Origin: Cellulophaga sp. BC115SP
Lineage (GTDB): Bacteria; Bacteroidota; Bacteroidia; Cytophagales; Spirosomataceae
Length of the DNA stretch: 64,000 nt
Reading direction: 5' to 3'
NCBI RefSeq assembly: GCF_009905545.1
Contig: NZ_JAAALB010000003.1
Coordinates: 248,001-312,000 of the forward strand
The first letter of the stretch is position 1; each line of letters begins with the position of its first letter. The notes beneath the pieces are model-generated. The model did not search any database and was not told the origin of the DNA. It was given only the letters and a program-made list of their open reading frames with translations. Below, piece after piece: positions 33,676 to 43,882 of the stretch. The position numbers and the translations under genes are program-made.

Positions 33676-35985
33676 TTAGAATGGCAAACCTATCGCAATG
33701 TTTAGAATTAGGTTTTCTTTGCGCCAATCAGAGCTTGAAAAGTCGATGTCTTTAATGACCCATCTCTCTGCCTCTGGTAAGTATGGCTTACGTAGTGGCG
33801 TTGCTAAATCAAAGCGAAGTAAGAGATAAGTAAAGTCGAAACGTAAACCAACACCAGCTCCAACGGCAAGCTGCTTATAAAAATCCTTCCCAAATACACC
33901 ATCTGCACCATATAAAACCTCATCTTTATACATCCAAACGTTCCCTGCATCTACAAATAATGCTCCTTGTATAAAGTCGTTAACTTTAGCTCTAAGCTCG
34001 GTATTCATTTCTAATTTCATATCACCAGCTTGTGCTCCTAAGAACGTTGTGGCGTTATCACCAGAGGCATAATAAGCTCCAGGACCAATGCCACGTGCCA
34101 CAAATGCCCTGATACTATTGCTACCTCCTACAATATATTGCTTTGGAAATGGAAGGGAATTGGAGTTGCCATAGGGTAAACCAAAGCCAAGCATGACACG
34201 ATTCGCCCATTTGATTTTACTATTGATAGTTTTGCTATATCGCATATCCAAATCATTTCGGATATAGCGAGCATAACCTACACCAAATAAAGTTTGGGCT
34301 TCATTCGTTGAATTGGCTGATTTAGCAAGCACACTTGCTAAATTCCCCGCAATTTCAAAACTTCCCGACAGGGCAAAGCTTGAGCTTTTGGTAGGTCTTG
34401 GATTATAAAAAAACTGATAAATAGAACTTGGTATAATCGTATTTTGATCTAAAATAGTACCTAGTTGCTGTGGTGCGAACATAATCATGTAATTGATATA
34501 ATCAAATGAAAAATCAAATGTTCGTACATAACTGATTGAGAGTGGTGTAAACGTATGTCTTAGTGTTGAATTCTGACTCCAGTCATAGGCCAAAGAACCA
34601 CTCAAAGAGGTAGTTCGATACATGTTACCTCGATTGATATATTCGTAATTGACATTGAATGTTGTCGAAGGTAAGGACTGATTACGCGTTGGATTGAACT
34701 TAATAAATGGTACAGCAAAACGTGGTAGCGTAAGCGATGTTGCTACTTTGTAAGTCGAGTTATTGATGGCATTGGCTCCACCACCCACTTGAAACTGGAG
34801 ACCTGTTGAGGCTGAAATGGTAAAAATTTCAGCACCTCTAAACAAGTTTAAATTACGCCAATTTACCGCAATATCAGTACCATTGAAGTTGTTTGATTTC
34901 GATGAACCACTCAATTCTGCCTGTAAGGATTTGTGTTTTTGTGGGGTCAAATAATAGTACACATCCAACAATGCCGAGTCTGAACGAGAAACTAATTCAA
35001 ACTTATTTTTGACAAATTTGAAATTTTTGAGATTAATCAAACGAGATAAAGAAACGTCTTGAAAACGGCTAGAATAATTACGACCATGACGGAAACCAAT
35101 CGCATCTGCAAACACTTTTGGACGGTATCTTTTGAGGGGATCTTGAATATCAATTCCTTGATAGTTCGTTTGTTTAATATTGGTCGTATCTACTCTTAAA
35201 TCTCCATAATCAGTAATCACATGAATGTCGTTGATATAGTAAATCTTTTTGGCTACCTGAGCAACATTGGGTTTTATCTCGACCAAAATATCCACTTTAG
35301 TTTTTTTACTCATCGAATCTGCTTTGAAGATTACATAATCGGGACGGAAGTAATAAAATCCACGCTGTTTTAGTTCGCGTTCAATACGATTGCGCTCTGC
35401 CACTAAGGTTTCATAATTATACGGGTTACCCTTTACCAAAAGCGTTCTTTTCTGAGTATTGAGTAGCGCTTTCCCAAATACACTAGTATCTCCATCTGTT
35501 TCAAAATGAATCGAATCGAGCAGATATTGCGGTTTTAGATTAATGGTATAAACGGCTTTTGCTAGACGTTTTTGGTCAACAAGGTCACCTGTAGTGGTGG
35601 TTCTAAAAAAACCTTGGTTGTTCAATAAGACATTAATTTGTTTGGTATTAGCATTAATGACGCCACGACTTGCTAGCACAGGAGGCTCACCAAATTTGCG
35701 GCGAAACCATGATCTAAATCCTTTGGGTTTGCGTGGCTCGCCCATGACATAATATAGCCACACTCGATACGGAAAACCCATGATAGCTGTATTGGGTTTG
35801 GGTCTTACAAACTCGGTCAGTTCAGCATTTACACGTTCTATCTCTGATTTTTTGATGCTCGAATCGGCTTTGACTTTAATTTCGGCACCCGTGTATAGGC
35901 TTTCGCCAGCAGGGAGCTTTTTGGTCACCGAGCAGCTGGCTAGTAGAAGTACAAGACCGATATATAGTGCACTCTTTTGAATCAT
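33676..35985 (-). CDS. tamL: TamL: lipid-anchored BamA/TamA-family outer-membrane protein
   Basis: A 769-residue protein with a lipobox (LLLASC, Cys18), so unlike proteobacterial TamA it carries a lipid anchor. POTRA-like domains cover about 25-300 (VINANTKQINVLLNNQGFFR; NPYNYETLVAERNRIERELK). The Omp85 barrel covers about 380-769, with the strand containing QYIVGGSNSIRAFVARGIGPG, which holds the expected (V/I)RG-like turn, and a final strand LILNIAIGLPF. TamA/TamB move proteins or lipids between the membranes. tamB lies 213 bases upstream on the same strand. Confidence 0.9.
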   Translation of the reverse strand: MIQKSALYIGLVLLLASCSVTKKLPAGESLYTGAEIKVKADSSIKKSEIERVNAELTEFVRPKPNTAIMGFPYRVWLYYVMGEPRKPKGFRSWFRRKFGEPPVLASRGVINANTKQINVLLNNQGFFRTTTTGDLVDQKRLAKAVYTINLKPQYLLDSIHFETDGDTSVFGKALLNTQKRTLLVKGNPYNYETLVAERNRIERELKQRGFYYFRPDYVIFKADSMSKKTKVDILVEIKPNVAQVAKKIYYINDIHVITDYGDLRVDTTNIKQTNYQGIDIQDPLKRYRPKVFADAIGFRHGRNYSSRFQDVSLSRLINLKNFKFVKNKFELVSRSDSALLDVYYYLTPQKHKSLQAELSGSSKSNNFNGTDIAVNWRNLNLFRGAEIFTISASTGLQFQVGGGANAINNSTYKVATSLTLPRFAVPFIKFNPTRNQSLPSTTFNVNYEYINRGNMYRTTSLSGSLAYDWSQNSTLRHTFTPLSISYVRTFDFSFDYINYMIMFAPQQLGTILDQNTIIPSSIYQFFYNPRPTKSSSFALSGSFEIAGNLASVLAKSANSTNEAQTLFGVGYARYIRNDLDMRYSKTINSKIKWANRVMLGFGLPYGNSNSLPFPKQYIVGGSNSIRAFVARGIGPGAYYASGDNATTFLGAQAGDMKLEMNTELRAKVNDFIQGALFVDAGNVWMYKDEVLYGADGVFGKDFYKQLAVGAGVGLRFDFTYLLLRFDLATPLRKPYLPEAERWVIKDIDFSSSDWRKENLILNIAIGLPF

Positions 35986-36111
35986 GTTTGTAATGGCTAT
36001 TTTAGGCTTTGAGCATTCTGCTTTAAGCCATCATATATAAGTTTAAATTATAGTTTTTGCTACAAGATGAGCTTTATTTCATCTGATAGCTATGACTTTT
36101 ACATTATAAAT

Positions 36112-36139
36112 TGCTGCTTTAAGCTCTAGGTTAAAAGCA
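36112..36139 (-). repeat. dispersed intergenic repeat, inverted copy 3
   Basis: Its reverse complement contains CCTAGAGCTTAAAGCAGC, matching the copies at 5083 and 5941. It lies in the tamB-tamL gap. Confidence 0.5.
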
Positions 36140-36198
36140 ACAAAGTATTTTTCGTAGAAATAATGAAAGCTTTTTGCCTAACGCCTAATAATGCAATC

Positions 36199-39100
36199 TC
36201 ATTTTGCCTTATTGTTTTTTTGAAAAAACTCTTTCACGGATTGGTATTCCAAGGTAATGACAAAACTCACGCCTGTTTCTACCACAAAACCTTCGAGTAC
36301 TGTTTGAAATTGATTTTTACGGAATGCCCTAAAACGATACCTTCCATCTTCTGTAAGACTATAGTTTACAGCGACGTTATCAAATACCTCAGTTGGATTT
36401 CGTTGCACACCGTTGGTATTTTCAAGTTCAAAGTTTTTCCCAACCTCAACCTTTAATCTATCATTGAAAAAAGCTTTGGATAGTCCAAGGTTCAAATCTG
36501 TTCGGGCAGATGACTGCCCTGCAATATTACTTTGACTAGAATTAAGGTTTACACTCAAGTTTACCCCTTTAATCACATCGGCAGCCAATCTTTCGAGCTG
36601 GTCAGAAAGAAGTTTACTCACACTTTGACGAGCAATGGCTTCGGGGTTGATTGTAGAGAAAAAGTCGGATGATTTTTCTGAGAAAAATCTATTTAAAATC
36701 AATAAAGCAAAAACCTGTTTGTTGTTTTCCGCAATATCTGTTTGTGCCAAATACTTTAATCTATCATTTATCTTCGTTTTGACGTCGTTGTCTATGGCCA
36801 ATTGTGTTTTGTCATTTAAGGTAATACTAAAAGACGTTTCCAGTTTTTTCATTGGACCGTTGAGATTTAGGTTTACATCAAAAGGCATTTTTTGACGATA
36901 TTGTGATTCGGTAGAACTCAACAGGTCGGAAGGAGAGGCCATAGTCTGGTAAATCGCTGTAATGTCGATATTACCGCTCAAAGGGTCACCCATCCAAACG
37001 ATATTACTGCCGGGCTTGATTTTAAACTGCTTTTTGAGGAGTTCAAATGACAAATCGTAGCTCCCTTCTGTAAGTGAATACATCCCCAAAATGTAAGGTT
37101 GACCATTGGAACTGATCCCTGCATTGAGTTGAGCTTTGCCACGTACTTTGAGGTTATCGCCGTTTAATTCATCTACAACAATGGTCATTTCTGACTTTTC
37201 GTCGGCTTCCAATAACAAACTTACTTCCGAAATAAAACTAGTATTGTATTTGGTCTGAGTGTTATTGGTTGAGTCTTTGGTCAATGCTTTTTTATTTTTA
37301 TCGATAAAAACTACTACATCGTTGATGGCTTCTTCACTTACGCTATTGTCGGGCATTAGTACGAAAATGCTACTTTTCTCAATCAACTTTACATTGCCAT
37401 CGACCACTGCCGTACTTGTTGAGCCACTGATATTCATGTTGGCATCAACAAATGCTTTGCCATAGAAGAAATCATTGTCTTTACGCGTTGAATTGAGCAC
37501 CATGAAGTTTTTGGTCGAAATCGCCAGTTTGTATTCTACTTCAGGAAGTTTTTGGAAAATAACTTTACCGTTGACTCTCAAAGGTTGGTTGAGCGTATCG
37601 CTGAGCGTAAAGTTTTTGAATTCCATTTCATGGTTTTGGAAATAGATTTTTTGTTTATCAATCAAGAGTTTTGTACCTAATTGAGAAACATCAAATGCCA
37701 CTTTTTCAAAACCAATAAATCCAGCAATATCTGGTTGCTCGTTTGCTCCTTTAATTGTGATATTTCCGTTGAGACTACCATAGGCTCGGCGCATTTGCCC
37801 AAAACTAAACGCCTGAATAGTTTTTGTGCTCAACTTATTGATATTCAATGAGAAATTGAGTGGTTTTTTGTCGCCCAAGATATAGTTTCCGATTAAGGCT
37901 ATATCATTTTGGTCATTTTTTAAGGTGGTATTTACCGAAATTTTCTCAGGCGTCTCGTTATACACATGTGCTACCAAATCTCCAATGGGTGTATTTTGGA
38001 AGGTAAAACCCTGTACGGTTACATCACCTGTAAATGAGGGTGATTTCATGTAGTTTGCCAAAATGATTTTTCCGTCGATGGTTCCATCTGCAATTGTGGA
38101 GTCAGGATATACGAGCTTAATCATTTTGTGTAAATCCAATTTTTGAGCAATAATCTCTAACGGAGCATTGGGCGCCATTTCTGGGGTATGAATCTGAAGT
38201 AATTGTTCTTGATTTTGTAAAGAAAAATTACTCACAATCAAGCCCGCCTCACCGTATTGTAAGAAACCATTCTCGGCAACTTTCCACGGCTCGTAATTGA
38301 GTTTTAAACCATTTGGTAAAAGATTGATTCTGAATTGGTCTGAAAAGTTGGCGACTTGCCCTGCCACTCTATGATGCTCTTTTTGAAGAGAGTCTAATAA
38401 AACAAGGTTAAATTGTGCGATATCGTCGTTTACTTCTCCATCGAGTTTAGTCTTCAGCATTTGGAAAGCATTAAAACTCAATTTTTCTAAACTTGTTTGG
38501 TAAGTAATTTTGCTCGAATCAGAGCGCATACCAAAGGCTATTTGTTGCACACGAATGGTATCGTATTCAACAAAAGGTATTTTCAAATCCATTTGCATGG
38601 TATGACCCGCTTCGTTACTCAGTGTCGCGTTGAACGTGGTAGAGTCTAGTCTGGTCAAAGCTGGTACAAAAGCTTTGATGGCAGGGTGACCAATCGCTTT
38701 GGCTTTGATGGTAATGTCGTAAGGCTCGGTGATAAGTTTCGGATTTTGATTCGGGATTCTGAAATGACGATTAATATCCGAAATGATAATGTCAGCTAAC
38801 TGCACATAATTAAATTGACCAAACATTTGGGCTTGCAGGAATGGCGCTTGAATACTGAAAGCATTACGCTCATTGTTGTTTTGCGCCAAAATCTTAATAT
38901 CATCCAAAGGAATAGGCTTACCATCTTGCGTCACAACGGCTTCATCAATCGCGATGCTGCCATTGAACTTAGCAGGATTAGTATTGGTCAAATTCATTTT
39001 TACTTGTCCTTTGATAGCTATATCATCGGGGTAAAGATGAAGATTTTTGAGCTTGAGCTGTTTAATAGCTAAAGTACCCTGAATAGCTGGATATTCGTTT

Positions 39101-41151
39101 GCTAGATTGGCTTTTGCTTGTAGATTGAAATTTGCATTTGGGTCTTCAAAAAGAGCATTAATCTGCGCTTCTTGATTACGAATCGTGGTGGCAAACTGCA
39201 AATCTTTGTAGTCATACCCCTTGATAACTGCTTGTTCTATCTTGCCTTTTATTTCGGCATCCATAGTTTTGGGATTTGTCCCTTTTCCATGAAAATCCGT
39301 TACTAAAGTCATTTTGCCATATTGCTCTGGCTGTTTGAGCAATTTGCCTAAATCAAACTCATTGAGTGACAACTGACCGTCGTATTGCTGTTTGTTTGGA
39401 ACAGTTATATTGACAAGTGTACCTTTAAATTGTGCTTTGCCAAGGTCAGAAATCAATTGTGTATTTACATTTAGATTATTGACTTTGCCTCCGATTGTCC
39501 CTTTCAATACAATTGTTTCTGGCAGTTCAATCGCCGTTGGAAGCATTTCTTTTGGTACGATTTTCTGAATATCGCTTTTAGTCACGGATACTTCATCGAT
39601 ACCAACTTTTACACTTGTTTTTTCAACAGAAGGTAAGCCAACGATATTGCCATGCAACTGAATTTTGCTATGGTCAAACCCTTGGATTGTCAGTCCTGCG
39701 ATACTCAAATTATTGACAGTACCTGTAGCTTTGCCTTTAAAACGCAATACTTCCTGACTATTTCCTGCGAGAGGAGGCGTTTGAGCCAGTTGTGGCGCAA
39801 GTAAGAGTATGTCAGAAAAGGCTAGTTTGCTATCTTTAAGATTGACTAAAACTCTTGTTGACCCTATGTTTTTACTCAGCTGGTCGAGGGAGTTATAACT
39901 TAGACTTACCTCATCACGAATGATACTTTTGGGTGTTTGAATAGTAAGTTTTTTAAGGAATGCTTTTTTATCAGTATAAGCGAAGTCGGTTTGGAGTTTT
40001 TGTAAAACAAAACCGCTTTTTTCCTTCATCGAGATGTTCTGAAGCCATCCTGTTACTCCTTTAGACGAGTATTGAATTCTTTCGGCTTCTATATTTAATG
40101 GCGTGATGCCAATATGTGCAGGGTCTAGACCTTTACTTTGACGAGGTTTTCCCAAATCATCATAAGCAATGGTGTTGTTTTTCATCAGAATCTTTTGAAC
40201 ACCAAACGTCCATCCTTTTTCTGGAGTTTTAGATTGTGCTACAGTAGGAGCAGGGACTGGCTTTTGAGAAGATTTTGGCGTTGGCTTGATATTGACTTTA
40301 ACAGATGAATTGTCGAGGTAAAAGGTTTTGAGATGAATCAGTTGCTCTGCCATCGAAAACTTATCTGCTTCAGCACTGGCTTTGGTAATGTGTCCTTTGG
40401 TCGAAAGTCCTCCTGCTTGGTCGCTAATATCAAAGGCAATATCATCGAGATTAACTTTTTCAAAACCAAAATTTACGGGACTTGAATTTGTATCTGGAGG
40501 CGATACTTTTAATGCTGGATAGGTTTTTAATAGCAAATTAGCACCATTGAGCTTCGTATTTGCTAGTTGGTAAGTAGATGAATTAAGGTCAATTTTCTTG
40601 AAAGAAGTTTCAAACGACTTGAATGCTACATCTGCATCAGTACCGATGACGTTATCCAGATAAGTAACATGAATATCTTTTAGACTTACCTTGCCAATGT
40701 TCATCAACAAACTACTAGGTGTTGTATCATTTTTGGCAGGAGTCGTATTAGGAGAGGCGAAAGCTTTTACAATATGGTCAAAATTGAAGGTAGTATCAGG
40801 TAAAGTCCTTTTGATTTTGGCACGAATACCTTCCAGTTCAACTTTGTTAATGGTTACCTTACTTTTGAGCAAAGCAAGCATATCCAAATCTACATACAGT
40901 TTTTGGGCAGCTACGAGTGTATCTTTTTTATTATCAGCTACAAATACCTCGTCGAGTTCTATCCAGTCGGGGATGTGATAGGCAATACGTTTGGCTGATA
41001 CTTTCGAGCCAAATTTGTTTTCTAAAAATTTTGTCACTTCCGTAGTAACTAGCGCTTGTCCACTTGGTGTTTGCAAATAGACAAAAGCCCCTATGACTAA
41101 TAGGAAAATGATAGCAATTGAAAATAGTATGATGCGGATATATGACTTCAT
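36199..41151 (-). CDS. tamB: TamB: intermembrane translocation and assembly protein
   Basis: 1650 residues from the ATG at 41151. This start gives MKSYIRIILFSIAIIFLLVIGAFVYLQTPSGQALV, a single inner-membrane anchor; the longer frame to 41229 overlaps the hairpin terminator of the preceding gene. Repeated beta-strand blocks fill the middle, and the C-terminal TamB (DUF490) domain (about 1300-1640) has QPYILGMYSLTEGSYDLSFEL and VEVGKNFELEN. TamB forms a long groove across the periplasm, connecting to the Omp85 barrel at the outer membrane. The partner tamL follows. Confidence 0.92.
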   Translation of the reverse strand: MKSYIRIILFSIAIIFLLVIGAFVYLQTPSGQALVTTEVTKFLENKFGSKVSAKRIAYHIPDWIELDEVFVADNKKDTLVAAQKLYVDLDMLALLKSKVTINKVELEGIRAKIKRTLPDTTFNFDHIVKAFASPNTTPAKNDTTPSSLLMNIGKVSLKDIHVTYLDNVIGTDADVAFKSFETSFKKIDLNSSTYQLANTKLNGANLLLKTYPALKVSPPDTNSSPVNFGFEKVNLDDIAFDISDQAGGLSTKGHITKASAEADKFSMAEQLIHLKTFYLDNSSVKVNIKPTPKSSQKPVPAPTVAQSKTPEKGWTFGVQKILMKNNTIAYDDLGKPRQSKGLDPAHIGITPLNIEAERIQYSSKGVTGWLQNISMKEKSGFVLQKLQTDFAYTDKKAFLKKLTIQTPKSIIRDEVSLSYNSLDQLSKNIGSTRVLVNLKDSKLAFSDILLLAPQLAQTPPLAGNSQEVLRFKGKATGTVNNLSIAGLTIQGFDHSKIQLHGNIVGLPSVEKTSVKVGIDEVSVTKSDIQKIVPKEMLPTAIELPETIVLKGTIGGKVNNLNVNTQLISDLGKAQFKGTLVNITVPNKQQYDGQLSLNEFDLGKLLKQPEQYGKMTLVTDFHGKGTNPKTMDAEIKGKIEQAVIKGYDYKDLQFATTIRNQEAQINALFEDPNANFNLQAKANLANEYPAIQGTLAIKQLKLKNLHLYPDDIAIKGQVKMNLTNTNPAKFNGSIAIDEAVVTQDGKPIPLDDIKILAQNNNERNAFSIQAPFLQAQMFGQFNYVQLADIIISDINRHFRIPNQNPKLITEPYDITIKAKAIGHPAIKAFVPALTRLDSTTFNATLSNEAGHTMQMDLKIPFVEYDTIRVQQIAFGMRSDSSKITYQTSLEKLSFNAFQMLKTKLDGEVNDDIAQFNLVLLDSLQKEHHRVAGQVANFSDQFRINLLPNGLKLNYEPWKVAENGFLQYGEAGLIVSNFSLQNQEQLLQIHTPEMAPNAPLEIIAQKLDLHKMIKLVYPDSTIADGTIDGKIILANYMKSPSFTGDVTVQGFTFQNTPIGDLVAHVYNETPEKISVNTTLKNDQNDIALIGNYILGDKKPLNFSLNINKLSTKTIQAFSFGQMRRAYGSLNGNITIKGANEQPDIAGFIGFEKVAFDVSQLGTKLLIDKQKIYFQNHEMEFKNFTLSDTLNQPLRVNGKVIFQKLPEVEYKLAISTKNFMVLNSTRKDNDFFYGKAFVDANMNISGSTSTAVVDGNVKLIEKSSIFVLMPDNSVSEEAINDVVVFIDKNKKALTKDSTNNTQTKYNTSFISEVSLLLEADEKSEMTIVVDELNGDNLKVRGKAQLNAGISSNGQPYILGMYSLTEGSYDLSFELLKKQFKIKPGSNIVWMGDPLSGNIDITAIYQTMASPSDLLSSTESQYRQKMPFDVNLNLNGPMKKLETSFSITLNDKTQLAIDNDVKTKINDRLKYLAQTDIAENNKQVFALLILNRFFSEKSSDFFSTINPEAIARQSVSKLLSDQLERLAADVIKGVNLSVNLNSSQSNIAGQSSARTDLNLGLSKAFFNDRLKVEVGKNFELENTNGVQRNPTEVFDNVAVNYSLTEDGRYRFRAFRKNQFQTVLEGFVVETGVSFVITLEYQSVKEFFQKNNKAK

Positions 41152-41158
41152 AAGTAGG

Positions 41159-41220
41159 GTAAAAAACATTATGAGTAGTGTTTTATGACTCAGAATCATA
41201 AAAGAACTACTCATAATGTT
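41159..41220 (-). terminator. terminator between the LolA-like gene and tamB
   Basis: 15-base arms (41165-41179 and 41206-41220) enclose an inner 8-base stem TTTTATGA/TCATAAAA. On the minus strand six T follow. It isolates the LolA-like gene from tamB. Confidence 0.85.
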
Positions 41221-41259
41221 ATCTATCAAAAAGCACTTTGGGTTGTAAGGTTATTACAA

Positions 41260-41985
41260 CTATTTTTTGAATACGCTGGCTTCAATTTTATCATTGAATG
41301 TCACCGTGGTTGTTACTTTAGTATTACGTTTTTCAACAGTGCTATAATAGGTCGATGCACTTGGGTAGCTGATGCCGTATGGAGTTTTGGTATAGGTTGT
41401 AAACTCCTGAGTGATTTCTTCTCCTGATGCCAAATTAGTTTTTAGTTTTGACAAAAGATAAGTCGTAGCATCAAAAAACAAGTTGTATTTTACATCTTTA
41501 CCTGACAATTCAATCTGATGAACAGGCTTTCCGTTATCTGCTTTCAAGCCCACATAGGTTGCAATATATCCTTTTTTAGCATAATTGATAAATGGCAACA
41601 AACCATCTGTCATTTCACGCTTTAGTCCAGCTTTGTCTTTGTCGCTAAGGTCTTTGGTTTCGTAAACGACATTTTTGTCAAGACTACCAGTTGGCACTCT
41701 GAAATAAGCTTCAGTTGGATTAGCACCGTAAATAAAGTCTCTTTTTAAGATAGTTTTCGTTTTTAAGATACCTTGATTAGCTACCGAAACTTTAGTTTCT
41801 TGGGTAAAGTCTGTTGGAGCATTTGCTACAAATGCCTGCTTGATGGTATAACTATTAACACCTTTCCACAATTCTGTGCCGCCAGTTGCGTCATAATATC
41901 TGTCAAAAATTTCGTCTGCAGTTTGAGCTTGGACCTGTAGAATAAGTGCAAAAAGTAGTCCAAAAATAAAGCTAATCTTTTTCAT
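41260..41985 (-). CDS. periplasmic LolA-like protein, unknown
   Basis: A 241-residue protein with a signal peptide (MKKISFIFGLLFALILQVQAQ), followed by ADEIFDRYYDATGGTELWKGVNSY, the opening typical of outer-membrane lipoprotein-sorting (LolA/LolB-fold) proteins of Bacteroidota. The remainder is beta-rich (YNLFFDATTYLLSKLKTN). Such proteins bind lipid or lipoprotein in a half-barrel. It lies upstream of tamB but is separated by a strong hairpin. The exact role is unknown. Confidence 0.65.
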   Translation of the reverse strand: MKKISFIFGLLFALILQVQAQTADEIFDRYYDATGGTELWKGVNSYTIKQAFVANAPTDFTQETKVSVANQGILKTKTILKRDFIYGANPTEAYFRVPTGSLDKNVVYETKDLSDKDKAGLKREMTDGLLPFINYAKKGYIATYVGLKADNGKPVHQIELSGKDVKYNLFFDATTYLLSKLKTNLASGEEITQEFTTYTKTPYGISYPSASTYYSTVEKRNTKVTTTVTFNDKIEASVFKK

Positions 41986-42272
41986 AAAATTGATTGTTTA
42001 ATATGTCTGTAAATGCGGTATATATCTTTCTTTTTTCTTAAAGTACAGTTTCTTGTAATGATTACATAAACCTTTCCAAAAATCGAGATTATACACCTTT
42101 ATAACAAATTTAACGGCATAATATTTTAATAGTCACCCTAAAATGTCATTGGTTAGACAAGAAATTGAGTATAAGGTTCAAAATAAAAATTCAGGTTAGA
42201 ATTTTCTTGAAAAAATCCTAACCTGAATGTTAGTGATGCATTAGGAATTTAAAAATCATTCATTTCGGATAT

Positions 42273-42632
42273 CGGATGTTGGATTTCGGAAGTGTAAGCT
42301 TCTATATTTTGTAAAAAATAAAGGTATTTTTACTTTATTTCCGAAATCAGAAATCCCAAATCCGCAATAGTTGAAAATTCTTCGTAAAACCCTAATGTCG
42401 GATGTTGGATTTCGGAAGTGTAAGCTTCTATATTTTGTAAAAAATAAAGGTATTTTACTTTATTTCCGAAATCAAAAATCCCCAATCCGCAATAGTTGAA
42501 AATTCTTCGTAAAACCTTAATGTCAGATGTTGGATTTCGGAAGTGTAAACTTTTATGTTTTGTAAAAAATAGAGGTATTTTACTTTATTTCCGAAATCAG
42601 AAATCCCCAATCTGAAATTGTTTGAAATCCTT
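42273..42632. repeat. three tandem copies of a 125-base intergenic repeat
   Basis: Units start at about 42273, 42399 and 42524. Each contains GATTTCGGAA near its start and TTCCGAAATC about 60 bases later, so each can fold into a hairpin with 10-base perfect arms. Identity between units is above about 90% by eye. There is no spacer structure, so it is not a CRISPR array. A diverged copy lies inverted at 27588-27718. The rest of the gap (41986-42272) shows no gene. Confidence 0.8.
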
Positions 42633-42637
42633 CATTG

Positions 42638-43870
42638 CTACTTGAATTTTGCGTAAAGGGTAATAGTATTAGAATTCAAGCCATTCGAGCGCATATAGTG
42701 TCCATAGCGAAGCTCGAGCGAAGCCCAGCTTTGGATACCAAATACACCATGAGGAGGCATAATACGAATACCCGTGCCTACCATATTGCTATTAAGTTTC
42801 GATAAATCGTAGTCACTTGTATAATATTGGTCACTCAATTTATGCACACCATAAGCGGCAAAGTAGTCCGCCGCAGTTTGCGTATAATAACGATAGTATG
42901 GACTCAAGGTTAGGAATGGCGTCATTTTGATTGGCGTTTCCAATTCAAATGTATGAGCCTTTACGCCCCAGTTGTCTTGATAATAACGATAGAATGTACG
43001 AATTACGACTTTGTTTCCTGCAAAGTAATTCAAACGAGCACCAATAGGTAATTTGAAACGGGTATCAGGAAGTTCTTCTGATTTTACAGTTCCATCTGTG
43101 AAATATACACGTTGATATTTGGTAGCCAACAAACCTGCCTGATAGGCTGGGTCAACCGTTAGTAACACTTGCATTCTTTTATTGATAACTTGTGCCAAAG
43201 AGAATGAGGAACTGTAAGAGTTACGAGGTTTATAGTCAACTGGATATGGGTCATTTTCGCCACCTGATCCATAGAAATAAAAAGTGCCATCTGGACGGTA
43301 AATTGTACGAAGTTCGGAAGGTAAAATTACTTTCCATGTATCAAAGAATGCGTTGACTTTGGCACTAAACTCGCGATTCCCGTCTTTAGATGTTTTTGAA
43401 AAATTTAGTCCTGTTCCATACGATTGGTAGTCGTATTCGGTCGAATAAGAGGCTACTGCTCCGAAGGTTGTTCCTTTTTTGGCATTATTCACACTCCATG
43501 CCAACGACGGATAGATACGCTTATCAGTCATGGAAGCAGAGGATACAGTGTAAGGATCGATTTTGTCTGAGGATGCCGATGAATAAGCATCTACGCCTAA
43601 TTCAAAAGTAAAAAAATGCTGACGAGCCTTGCTATCCCATTTCGAGAAACGAATATCAAAGGTATTACCAAAATCGGTTAATTTTTCGGTACCAATACCG
43701 CCCGTTACAGCCGAGTTGTTACCATCTTGATGATAGTAACTAGACACAATATTAATTTCTTCTACTTTTAACTTACGGCTTTGGTAATTGCTAGTATCCG
43801 CCGTTTTTTGAGCAGATGCACTAAGAAGTACACCCATATATAAACCTATCGCCAGTGTAAGCTTTTTCAT
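42638..43870 (-). CDS. DUF3570 outer-membrane beta-barrel protein
   Basis: A 410-residue protein with a signal peptide (ending near LSASAQ). An extended series of amphipathic strands of outer-membrane type follows, with VEEINIVSSYYHQDGNNSAVTGGIGTE, AKVNAFFDTWKVILPSELRT and many Tyr-flanked turns. DUF3570 proteins lie with DUF4266, ApbE and thioredoxin-like genes in many genomes; that set is complete here. It is the last gene of the five-gene run starting at 46080. It may form the outer-membrane part of an extracytoplasmic redox system; this is inference. Confidence 0.85.
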   Translation of the reverse strand: MKKLTLAIGLYMGVLLSASAQKTADTSNYQSRKLKVEEINIVSSYYHQDGNNSAVTGGIGTEKLTDFGNTFDIRFSKWDSKARQHFFTFELGVDAYSSASSDKIDPYTVSSASMTDKRIYPSLAWSVNNAKKGTTFGAVASYSTEYDYQSYGTGLNFSKTSKDGNREFSAKVNAFFDTWKVILPSELRTIYRPDGTFYFYGSGGENDPYPVDYKPRNSYSSSFSLAQVINKRMQVLLTVDPAYQAGLLATKYQRVYFTDGTVKSEELPDTRFKLPIGARLNYFAGNKVVIRTFYRYYQDNWGVKAHTFELETPIKMTPFLTLSPYYRYYTQTAADYFAAYGVHKLSDQYYTSDYDLSKLNSNMVGTGIRIMPPHGVFGIQSWASLELRYGHYMRSNGLNSNTITLYAKFK

Positions 43871-43882
43871 GTTTCAATGAAT

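Noticed and set aside
36635-41427. Plus-strand reading frames inside tamB and the LolA-like gene
   Set aside because: They are opposite-strand shadows of long minus-strand genes, with compositions typical of such shadows.
42054-42066. TGTAAT-G-ATTACA near the LolA-like gene as another Crp-like box
   Set aside because: Its half-sites are spaced by one base, not six, so it does not match the boxes of the sulfide module.
42273-42632. Three regularly spaced repeats suggesting a CRISPR array
   Set aside because: The repeats are contiguous 125-base units with no unique spacers between them, and no cas genes lie nearby.
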